From: Lepas anatifera
Lineage: Eukaryota > Arthropoda > Thecostraca > Lepadidae
Direction: 5' to 3'
DNA length: 64,000 bases
Assembly (NCBI GenBank): GCA_034440635.1
Contig: JAOTON010000335.1
Span: 302,501-366,500, forward strand
The number at the start of each line of letters is the position of its first letter. Position 1 is the first letter of the stretch. The translations under genes and the position numbers were made by a program. The notes below the pieces were generated by a model. It was not told the DNA's origin, made no database searches, and was given only the letters and a program-made list of their open reading frames with translations. Positions 1 through 10,500 of this stretch are shown piece by piece.

Positions 1-18
1 GGTCTGTGTTCTTCAGGT

Positions 19-3000
19 ATGGACACTTCACTGCCAGTCTGCTCAGCATGTGGTTCTGTGAAGCCACCGTACAGGTGTCCTTTATGTCGCCAGCCATAGT
101 GAGCAAAATAGTATTAAGCATATGCCATGAATGGCATCTGTAATGTCTTCAGTATTTGTGGAATATTTTTGCTTATTTTAGCATCTGCGTCAAATGGTGG
201 GGGAGGGTGGGTAGTGTTTGGTTGCTGGGATGAGGATGGCTTGGGTTACTCGATTTTCTCCAAAATCACCGGAGGTCTTTCAGTCTGTGGCTGAAAATGC
301 CTGCCATGATGGTGATTGCTTATCACCGAACTACATTCAAATGTGATATCGTTCTCGAGGCATAGAACGTTTCTGGTTTTATGATTTTACATGTACTTTT
401 TCACCTCAAACTGAGGCATCTCAAAAAGTTTAGGACTGATGTTTTAATGCCTAGCTTTACATGTGGCACTGCTCTCACGTTCTCAAATATGCAAGGCATC
501 TTATTTCAGCAGCATTGTCAATGTCCCCTGGTTGAAGCATCCCCTCGTCAAAATGTAGCGCAGGGATGGTTGGGGGAAATGAAGTAGGGTAGGTTAGCTT
601 AGCTTAGCTTTTCAGGAAATTACCGTCGCTTGTTACATTAGGCCAGACCAACTTTCTAGGGGATGACAGATCTGCTTTAGACTAGCTGTCATCTCATCAC
701 TTGACAGGTTCTTGGGGGAAAATACTGATATATCAGCGTTGGGGTGGGGGCGCGCAACAGTGGGAAAGTGCTGGTGGCCCCCTTAGCTCGGAATCCGAGC
801 CTCCCCTCGGCTCAGGTTTTTCCGTGGCGACTGTAATAAAGATTTTATTCACCCCTTTAAAACTGCTAAATTTCTGAATCCATAAAGCCTAAAAGCAGCC
901 CCTTCCATAGTCAAACCTAATGCATCACACCAAGTCAGAGCATGCTTGCGTACTTGCTCCGACATGCTCGCACACTTGCTCCGACATGCTCGCACACTTG
1001 CTCCGACATGTGCCAATCCACGTGGCCGCGCCGAGCATTAACCCTGTTTAGAGGTGACCGCTTCAAGGCCAAGACGCTGAATCCTCGGGCCTTTGGCATG
1101 GGAATGGCAGTCACTGAGTTCACAGCGCCCATAAAACTAATGGACTTCCATTAGTGCTATGCAGATCTGAAGTGCCGACATGATATTGCATTAAGATTAG
1201 ATCCCATCGCACCCCAGCTCACAGACACCTGTCGTACTCTGGTACCCAGTATTCTAGGAAATCCACAGTTGCCCTCATTTTTTGGATGATGAAATTTTCT
1301 CAGTCAACTTGTCAGCACCCGGTATCAAACCGTATATAAACAGCCGCCGTCAGCGCTGAATAGACAGTCGTGTTTCGCATTCGCCATTGCGACGGGGAAG
1401 TTCTGCCGGTCAGCTCTGTGACATGTGACGAGTGGTGACGAGGAAGGTGCTGACAGTGCACAGTGCTGGAACTGCTGCTGAGTTACGGCCTGTTCACAAC
1501 GCCAGGCTAAACGTGGGAAATAAATTGGACTTAGTACAAAAAGTATCTTCATCGCCCCACGACGAGGTCCACCGGTTCGCAACCATAATTCACAGCCACA
1601 CCAAACAGCCCATCTTGGTGACAGCGACCCCGGTCCGCGGCTCAGCGGGCGTTTTGCAGGACTAGCGCGAGAATTCCAAATCGAAGTTTGTGCTACGAGC
1701 AGAAAGCTTAAGCCATTCAACTTCGATTTCCTAAAATATAATATTATCAAACTAAAATTGAATTCAAAAATATTTTTCAAGCTCTGAAAGAGCTGTTATC
1801 ACAAACAAATAAGCATGATAACAAACTTGTGTCGCTAGTCTTTCAGGCGTTAATAGGGAGTTACTGCGATGTAATTTTATCAGTGCTAAAAACGTTCTTA
1901 AAACGGACCAATTGAGTAGTAATCTAATTCCTGACCTACACCACCTTCTGGGGGATGATCTGATAGTACAAAACCGGCCGCGCTCCGTTCTGAGCGGCAA
2001 AGGCCCTCCGTTGTTTTAGGTCGATCCGAAGGTTATTGTCGATGGGTTTGGCCCGCAATATTATATGTTAGTGAGCCGAATTTTAGTCAAATTGTCTCTG
2101 ACTGACTGAATGTTTCACTTCTGCCTGAATCAAATTCTCTTTTGAATTTAAGATGAACTCACCGACCAAAAATGGTGGGTCAAATAAGAATAAAATCTAA
2201 AGCCATGGGTCAGAATCGAGTCGATTCTTCACATGTCGGCTGCCGCCCTTGGAGTGCTATTGTTCATGCTCGCATTCCTGTGCAACTTAATCTTTAACAA
2301 GGTGGGGCCCCTGTGTTTGGTGAACAGTTGTCACCTCTGTGCACTCTGACCGGGGTCTGTGTGGCTGCAGCTGTAGCGCGGCGTGCTGTCAGACGCACCG
2401 ATCGAGCTGCCGCGGCGCTGAGGCCGGCGCTGCCCAGCCGCCGCCAAGCAAGGAAGAGCCGCAAGTCCGCTGGGACGAAGGAGGGGGAGCACACCGTCTC
2501 CGACGAGGCACTCAGCTGGCTGGGTCAGTGGCCAGGCCAACGGCGAATACCGGGGAAGTCGGGGGTACCACCAAGCTAGAATGTCGAAGTGGGGTCTATG
2601 ATTAATGTCTTTCGGAGAATGTAATGTAGTAGATATTGTGCGAGATGCTTTCACCGATAAATATGAACAGATTTCTAGACGCAACACTGTGATGCTAAAC
2701 CTATTACTGTATTTTGTTTCAGCCGTACTACTTTTCATACTTTTCATATGTAGTAGTGTATTTTATCAGCTCGTATAATCAGGCGATAGCATCAGGTATC
2801 CCTCTATGAACCTCGATGCCTCTATATGAGTAGGAGTGCAGCTCTGACGTCCACACGGCTCTCATGTGCCCGTGCCGGGCGGCAGGTCAGTCGCGGCGAC
2901 TGCGCGCGCTGCTGGGTAACCCGCACCTGCGCACCCTGGTGACCACGGCCGACACCACCGACACGCCTGACCTCACCATGCGGCAGCTGATGCAGGAGCC

Positions 3001-3082
3001 GGTGTTCGCCGAGTTCACCGACGAGTGTCTCCGTGTGGTGGAGGGTCGCGCCATCGACTCCGACAGCGACTCGGACGATTAG
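19..3082 (+). CDS. ZNHIT3: Zinc finger HIT domain-containing protein 3, three exons, with a 1-nt frame break
   Basis: Exons are 19-98, 2371-2523 and 2886-3082. Exon 1 starts at ATG 19 and encodes the first zinc pairs, CSAC and CPLC, ending PPYRCPLCRQPY across the donor GTGAGC at 99. Exon 2 completes the treble-clef HIT finger with YCSAACCQTHRSSC, that is CSxxC, H and C. Exon 3 encodes LRALLGNPHLR and MQEPVFAEF, the conserved C-terminal helical part, and ends in an acidic DSDSDSDD tail. Joined length is about 142 residues, close to the roughly 155 of vertebrate ZNHIT3. The family is a cofactor in box C/D snoRNP assembly (binding the NUFIP1/SNU13 side) and a nuclear-receptor coactivator. The exon 2 frame of the finger does not run into EHTVSDEALSWLG; one base fewer in the G run at 2482-2486 joins them. 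Exon 1 may instead begin at an acceptor (tctgtgttcttcag, ending at 16). Confidence 0.85.
99..2370 (+). other. ZNHIT3 intron 1
   Basis: The donor is GTGAGC at 99 and the acceptor ctgcag ends at 2370. It contains three tandem copies of a 22-bp unit (acttgctccgacatgctcgc) at about 945-1010. I see no gene in it; the short open frames at 381-587, 1325-1780 and 1764-2000 have no recognisable domain. Confidence 0.7.
2524..2885 (+). other. ZNHIT3 intron 2
   Basis: The intron starts GTCAGTGG and ends GGCAG at 2885. Its first six bases and the first six bases of exon 3 are both GTCAGT, each preceded by G, so the intron is bounded by a GGTCAGT direct repeat. No other feature was seen. Confidence 0.6.
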
Positions 3083-4450
3083 GTTTTACTCAGTCCTGTG
3101 CATAACGTGCCCTAGGCGCTATAGTGCGGTTACCGTGAGTCAGTACGACCGGGAGTATCGTTTCGTGTCCCTTCTCTTGGTCGTGTACTTCCCGAGTATT
3201 GGAGCGCCAAACTGTAGCTAATGGCTTTGGTCGAAACCAAACAAGCTGGCTTATTGGTGAACTGACCGTCCAAGGGAAAAGGCATGCTGCTTATAAAGCC
3301 GACCCTAGTTTGTTTTGTATTGCTCTTGACCTTGCGAAACCAGTCAAGCTTGTCTTTTCTGTGGAAATAATAGAACAAATGAACGGAAACAGCGCGCCTC
3401 GTATGGGCTTTAGGGATGATTCGTGAAACCATATGTCTGTTTGTGATCGCTCCCGTTCGGCATTACTCATGCATTTTTTGGACTTGGGCCGTCGGCTCTT
3501 CACTGAAGCGTGAATGGGCTGATTTGGTTGCTACCCGAGCGCATTGGGACTGGCGCCTAGATGCATGTTCTCGGGAGTCTGTCTCCTTACAGGCAGTCAC
3601 GGTAGTGTGTGGGCCTGTAGCGTGTTCCGCGTGGATCTGTCAGGCGGCGGGGAGCTGACGCGGTACGGTAAGGCCCGGCCTCGTGGACATCGTGGTTATT
3701 GGTGCTTTTTTTGCACTGTAATGTTTCCGTGAGAATGAGACGGTTGAGAACAATAAAGAATGCATTCGAAAAGGGAGAAGTCTGTGACAGATCCAATGGG
3801 GACCCTGTTGCGCCCATGGGGGAACTAAGGCGCCCCCTGGATGAAGCGCCCTACGGATATCATATGCACCCTTGGATAGCAAAGGCGCCCCCGGACTGCA
3901 AAAGCAACCCTGGATAACACAAGTGCTTTGGACAGCCTAGGCGCTACCTGAATAAACGAGGTAAATTAGCGCACCTCGGGTTAGACGCCAGAACTCCCTT
4001 AACGAAATCGTACGTCCGTCACTGGGAGAAGCACGCACAAGCAAGATGCATCCACGTTTTGTACTTGCATTTATGTCATAAACACTTGGAAACCGTTCAT
4101 TGCAATAGAATAAAGTTTGCATTTAATCTTCATTGGAATACTGTTTGGAGACTTGACCTTTGTTAGGGTCTAATAGACTATTGAATCATCATTAACGCTC
4201 ATATAAAATTGCAAAAACAAAGTTCTCGTTCAATTGCTAAGCACATTGCACACTAAATTCATGCGAGGCAAATAAGCCCGCTGAGCTCTCAGGACCCAAC
4301 CAAAGGCTCGTAGCGACTCCTGACGATCCTGCTTGTACTTGAATCTTGCTTGTACTTTAATCCTGCACGTTGCTTCATCACAGACTGGGGGTGCTTCTCC
4401 CAGCACACGGAGGGTTCTCTGAAACCTGGCTTAGCCGGAGGCAGCCAGGG
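3083..4450. other. ZNHIT3 3' region and convergent intergenic interval
   Basis: This lies between the ZNHIT3 stop and the SWT1 stop, so the two genes converge here. A canonical AATAAA occurs on the + strand at 3752-3757 and is the best candidate ZNHIT3 polyadenylation signal; further AATAAA motifs occur at 3952 and 4109. At 3830-3945 there is a loose series of 'gcgcc(c)c..gga' blocks. No gene was recognised. Confidence 0.5.
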
Positions 4451-4529
4451 TCAGTTGACCATTCTCTGCAGCAGCTCCAGGGACTGCAGATAGTCCATCA
4501 GTCGTTGCAGTCCCTCACCCAGCAGGACC
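4451..4529 (-). CDS. SWT1: SWT1 last exon
   Basis: 79 nt (1+78). The acceptor ctgcttcag lies before 4529. It encodes VLLGEGLQRLMDYLQS, then LELLQRMVN and stop TGA at 4453-4451. Its first 16 bases recur about seven times in the array upstream of it. Confidence 0.7.
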
Positions 4530-7500
4530 CTGAAGCAGACGGTCCACGAGATCAGATACCCTCACCCAGCGGGACCCTGCAGCAGACGGTCCACGAGATC
4601 AGATATCTCACCCAGCAGGACCCTGCTGCAATCGGTCAGGCAGATCAGATATCTCACCCTGCAGCAAGCAGTCGGGCAGATCAGATATCTCACCCAGCAG
4701 GACCCTACAGCCGGCAGTCAAGCAGGTTATATACCTCACTCAGCAGAACTCTCCTGTAAATATGCAGAGTATGTAGATACCTCATCCAGCAGGACCCTGC
4801 ATCAGACTCCGCGAGACCAGATACCTCACCCAGCAGCACCCTGCATCAGACCGAGTCCGCGAGACCAGCTGACTGCTGAGATCAGCAGCTGGCTGACTGC
4901 TCACCGGTGTTCGGGAAGTTTGACGAAGGCGTGTAGCTGGCTGGGGCTGAGCTGGGCCGCATGACCGGCCAGCTGCGCCAAGGTCAGGAGGGCGCCAGAG
5001 GTGGTGGCCAGCTCCGCGCCGTCCGGCCGCAGCGCCACCACCGACACCGACATCAACCTGCCAAGGTTATACCATTATCAACCTGCCGAGGTCATACCGT
5101 CATCAACTTGCCGAGGTCATACCGTCACCACCGGAACCGGCATCAAACTGCCGAGGTCTTACTGTCACCAACGGAACCGACATCAACCTGCCGAGGTCAT
5201 ACCGTCATCAACTTGCCGAGGTCTTACTGTCACCACCAGAATCGACATCAACCTGCCGAGGTCATACCGTCACCACCGGAATCGACATGAACCTGCCGAA
5301 GTCTTACTGTCACCACCGGAACCGACATCAACCTGCCGAGGTCTTGCTGTCACCACCGGAACCGACATCAACCTGCCGAGGATATACCGTCACCACCAAA
5401 ACCAACCTGTCATGTCACACCGCCGACCTCCCGAAAACACACGCTTACCACAAGATACCTACCTCGGCACTAGAAACCTACGCTTATCACGCACTTTTTG
5501 AACAGTACCAACAGCAGAGTGGGGCCATCATGCGCTCTCACACCACGGTGACATCCGCAGAGCAACGGCCAGATACCCACCTCTTCAGCGCCTCCGCCAG
5601 CGTCTGAACTGCGGCGCCCAGCCGCGGCAGGAAGGCAGCGCACTGTTCCGCAGATGGCGGCATCGGCGGCAGCGCGTACTGAAGCTGGTGGGTGATGCCT
5701 GCCGCGTCCAGCAGCACACCGCTGCCGACACAGGGCGGCGTCACTCTGGCGCTGCCGACACAGGGCGGCGTCACTCTGGCGCTGCCGACACAGGGCGGCG
5801 TCACTCTGGCGCTGCCGAACAGGGCGGCGTCACTCTGGCGCTGCCGACACAGGGCGGCGTCACTCTGGCGCTGCCGACACAGGGCGGCGTCACTCTGGCG
5901 CTGCCGACACAGGGCGGCGTCACTCTGGCGCTGCCGACACAGGGTGGCGTCACTCTGGCGCTGCCGACACGGGCGGCGTCACTCTGGCGCTGCCGACACA
6001 GGGCGGCGTCACTCTGGCGCTGCCGACACAGGGCGGCGTCACTCTGGCGCTGCCGACATAGGGTGGCGTCACTCTGGCGCTGCCGACACAGGGCGGCGTC
6101 ACTCTGGCGCTGCCGACACAGGGCGGCGTTACTCTGGCGCTGCCGACACAGGGCGGCGTCACTCTGGCGCTGCCGACACAGGGCGGCGTCACTCTGGCGC
6201 TGCCGACACAGGGCGGCGTCACTCTGGCGCTGCCGACACAGGGTGGCGTCACTCTGGCTGTCACAAATGGGGAATACGAACACCGCGAGCGAGGAGTATT
6301 TTCTTGCTATGAGACTTGTGACCCATGCAAATAATGCAAAAAAGATTGGAAGAAAGAAAAAATTCCATGGACGTAATGAATTCATTATTGGACTTCCCAA
6401 AATTTAGCACAATACAAAGGAAAACTAGCTTACAAATCAGGGCCAAAGCCAATGAAGATCAGAGTGCCTTCTGGCGCCACGTACCAGCATGTATTGATGT
6501 AGCTCCATACGTCATCGAAGAGCGTCCTCACTAGTTCCAGGTCCGGCCCCGGCTCCGTTCGGGGCTCCTCTTTCGTCCCCAGCCTCGTGCCACCAGCTGC
6601 CATCTCCGTATCATCGTCGACTAAGTCTGAACTCAGGGAGCACGCACTCTCCGCCGCCGAGCGAGAATGTGGAGTCAGGCGCGCTCCCTCGGCGGGGACG
6701 GGCGCGGGTTTTCTCCTCCTCGCAGCGTGCCCGTCCGCTGGCTGAACGGCGGGTTCAGCCGCCGTCGCTGGCGACGGATCCCGGATCGGCCGCGGCGGCT
6801 GACCTCCGGTACTACCAACTCTCAGCGAGGAGCCGGCGGGGTCTGTGAAGCAGAGTCCGAGCGGCTCGAGCGCGGCGGGAGGCAGCGGCCGCGCCTGCCG
6901 CAGCGCCGCCACCGCCGGAGCCAGCAGCCCGCTGTAGTGGTCACTGGGCCGCAGCGTCGGTAACAGGTCAGCCACGGCTGGGCAGAGGGAGCGGCGCTCG
7001 GCGGGTGTCACCACAGGACGCGCTGTGGCATAGAGAGCCGTAGCTGATCACGGGCTGGAGAAGTCGGACCACACCGTTCTCAACAACTCTGCCGTGCAAA
7101 GGAAGAAGGGGTATCTCCAATGTATTAGCAATGAGAGATACTCTTGTTGCCTTTGCACGGCAGAACTGCTCACTGTAAGCAATCATGTTGAAAAAGAAAA
7201 TACGTCAAACATTTTCGATCAGTGATAACAAGCAAATCTACAATCAAAATTCCGCTCCAGAGTATCCCGGCTTAGCAGGACAACCCTAACTGAGTCTCAC
7301 TGGCGAGCCGCAGTAAGCGCAGCCAGGCGGGCCAGCGGTCGCCGAGGCAGGTCTGGAACACAGACTGCCGGTAGGTGCGCACACACGCCGACATCTGGCA
7401 GAGAGAGCCGCACGGCTGACGCGGCGTCACCGCCGTCCGCCAGGCGGCGCCGTGCACCAGAGCCATCTCGCGGCGGATCACCTGAAACGACCCGAAACGG

Positions 7501-10500
7501 CTGGTCAGAGCAGCATTCCGCGGAATGAAACGGCTGTGGTCGGCGCGTCGATGCCACTTGTGTCCTACGCAAATGGTGTGCAAATCGTCTCAGTCGGGCG
7601 TCAGGCATTCTTTATTCCATTCCAAACACCTGTCATGTACAATGCGTACCTGAAAATTAATACACTATACTTTCAAAATCACTATCTTCACTTCCAGCCT
7701 TACAAGACTGGAGGAGTCACGGAAACACCCCTATATTTCGGCTATGGTTTTACCGGGACCTAAGTCGCTAGATAAACAATAAACCGTCACATAGGTTTCA
7801 CGAATAATTCACGTACAGCCTTCATGGTCATTGACGTAATATATAGGGGAGAGTGCTGTAAGACGCCCAGGTTAAAGGGAGATACGCGAAAAAATTTATT
7901 GGCTAGATCAAAAAGTCACAAAAAGTTGTTTCAGAAGTCCTATTCTCATTTTTGCGATTTCGGCCTGCACATGCCTTAAAATTGCTCTCAAAGTCAACAT
8001 TTCTAGACGACTTTACCGGTACACCTCTTATCGTTGTAAATGACGTACCCCCGGCTAAGGCTATCAAATTCTCTAAAAAAACCGGCTCCATTTTTCCTAA
8101 ACAGTGACTTGAAAGTTTGAAACTATTCAATCAGAAACTATTTTAAAAAACCTACAACCAAAAATAATATCAAAACAAAAACATAGGACTTTTAAGAAAT
8201 CACAATTGACCAATCAGAACGTACAGCCACCTCATAGGGGGGTCACGTGACCTTTCTGACGCAAAAGTTTTGTCATCCTGGGGTTGAAGCAGAAAATGAC
8301 TCAAGACCCGAGTTACGAAACGGCTGAAGACTTGAGTAATATTTTTTTCCGTTTCTAGGGCAAACTAATTAATGTTATAATTTGTAGAGACTTTGTAAAA
8401 TTAATTCAAATACAAATACAGGAGAACATACATTTTTATTACAAAAAGCAATACTTTTCAACTTTACATAGTTTTCGAAAAGTAAGTGATGGGTGAAGGT
8501 TTCAGCATTTTATCGGAACCGTTAACCTATTTCGATAATAAGTGAGTGGCCTCCCAAAGTTTTGCCGAAGATACGAAAATAATTGACCGTTTCGTAATCA
8601 GGATTTTTCAAATAGCAAGAAACCAAAATAATAATTTTTCGCCTATCTCTCTTTAAGTTAGACGCCTCGGTGCATTTTTAAAGCAGCCGCTAGTAGCTGT
8701 CGATTTCAATGTTGCTGATATAAGCGAGCTATCAGCTGCTTCCCAGAAGGTGTGACTCGTGGCCCAAGCGTGAGTGATTTTGTGCTTGTTTTCATTTTTA
8801 TAGGTGTTTCCTTAAATAACATTGGTATTTTCAATCATCTATAAAGTGTGTTTAATGTAAGGTATGGGCAAAATGATATTTTTGTTCAGTTTTCCGGTTT
8901 TTTTAAAGCCAAAAACTAGTCTCCATTTTCTGCGCCAGCTTTGTCACATCCCTATAAAGCATATATGGTATGTAAGACGCCCACCCTGGGCGCCTTACAT
9001 ACCAACTGTGGCGTATAAAAAATCAATGGAATGCATGCTTTTAGTGCATGCACCTGAAAGTTCTACTTCGATTCAATGGCGTAGCCAGGATTCGGCCAAG
9101 GAGGGAGGGGTTCGACAGCGTCGGGGGCCCCCTGCCAGGAGCTCCCCTGGCGGTGAGCCCCCGACGGCGGGGCTCCCCTGAGAGTGAGATTAATCCTCGT
9201 TCTTTCTCGTACAAAAGGTCCCCAAGCCGGGGGCCCTCTGAGAGTGAGATCAATCCTCGTTCTTTCTAGTTCTCTCTTTCTCCTCTAACGCATGTACTTT
9301 TACTAAATGACTGTACCGGGTGTGTACCTGTTCTTTTAGGACTTTTTCTTATCGTTTGATACGTAACCTTGGCCTAAAACAATTTCATTGCTGCTTAATG
9401 TGTTCCAGTGGTCAGACCTCTCATTTTCATATTAAGAGTATGAAACACTGGTTAACATGTCCGATTGTTTGACAAAGCTGAATAATCTAAAACTAAATCA
9501 GACGCAGACGGGGCTCCAGGAGGGCCGTGGGAGCCACCCCCTCTCCTCTATCTTTCCTGAGGAAGCCTTGCCCTCTGTGCAAGGCTTCCTCAGGGAAGAC
9601 GTTCCGGGGTGGATGTGGACGCCCGGAAAACACGAGACCGCCTCACTGAATAGAAAGGGCCCCTTTGACCAAAAGCCACCCATCGGCCCAAAAAAGGCGC
9701 CCGTCCAGTGGTGCGGTCCCCTTAAGAAAAAACCCTGAATCCAACCCAGCTCTGAGGACCCATACGCCAAACGATGAGACTGGCTGAGTCGAGTCAGTCT
9801 CATTCATTCAGTGATTAAATAAGTTTAGTTCAAGACAGACTGACGGGCCCCTGACCGACCGTATAGCCATAAAATACATCAGATATCCCCAGGCCCACCC
9901 AGAGATTCTCATGTGAGCTCACGTGACATCTGGCTCGTTCTGTGTTCCTACACGTCCACCACATTCTTAAGAATATGTAACATGCAGATAGAAAGTATAT
10001 TGCTAAAATGGGGAGGGCGTATTACCGACCTCATTTGTAAGATGCCCTTTTTCGGACCTTTGGAAAAACCTAATTTATCACCTAACTACTTATCCTAGTG
10101 GCCAAAAGCGACGATAAATATTTAGAAAAATGATTGATCTTTCCTATGGGCACCTGGATTTATTTTTCTAGCTTATCGATTGTCAGAAAAACCCTTCGGA
10201 GCTTAACGGGGGCGTCTTACAGCACTCTCCCCTAATGCTGGAAAGCCTTAGTTTTGGGAGTGAAATGGTGGGCATTGGTGGATTTCTATATCACCAGCAC
10301 CAGGCAACAATGCAACCTCCATCAAACCATGTACGAACCTAAAAACAATGAACATCGATAAGCGCGGCGATATAGGAGGAGGGATGGGGCAGATGAATTG
10401 ACAGGGTTGGCAAAATACCGGTAAAAACTAGGTTTATGCCAGGCAGTGGCATAAACTGGTAAATATCGGTATTTACCAGGAAAAGTGGCAAAAAAACTGG

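Larger units (their letters stand above)
7846..10232. mobile_element. 2.4-kb DNA transposon with 23-bp terminal inverted repeats and TA target duplication
   Basis: The left end, ggggagagtgctgtaagacg (continuing ccc), is repeated exactly inverted at the right end, and both ends are flanked by TA (7844-7845, 10233-10234), as in Tc1/mariner/pogo-type elements. No transposase frame was found, so it is non-autonomous or decayed. Versions of the terminal GTAAGACGCCC motif recur inside, near 8660, 8967-9003 and 10035. Confidence 0.8.

Noticed and set aside
5722..6257. Regular 30-bp repeats resembling a CRISPR array
   Set aside because: There are no spacers: units are head-to-tail with a period equal to the repeat. 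The setting is a eukaryotic intron.
5688..6407. Long open frames (SLWRCRHRAA, ADTGRRHSGA, VTPPCVGSAR)
   Set aside because: They are repeat artefacts of a minisatellite whose period is a multiple of three; the region is an SWT1 intron.
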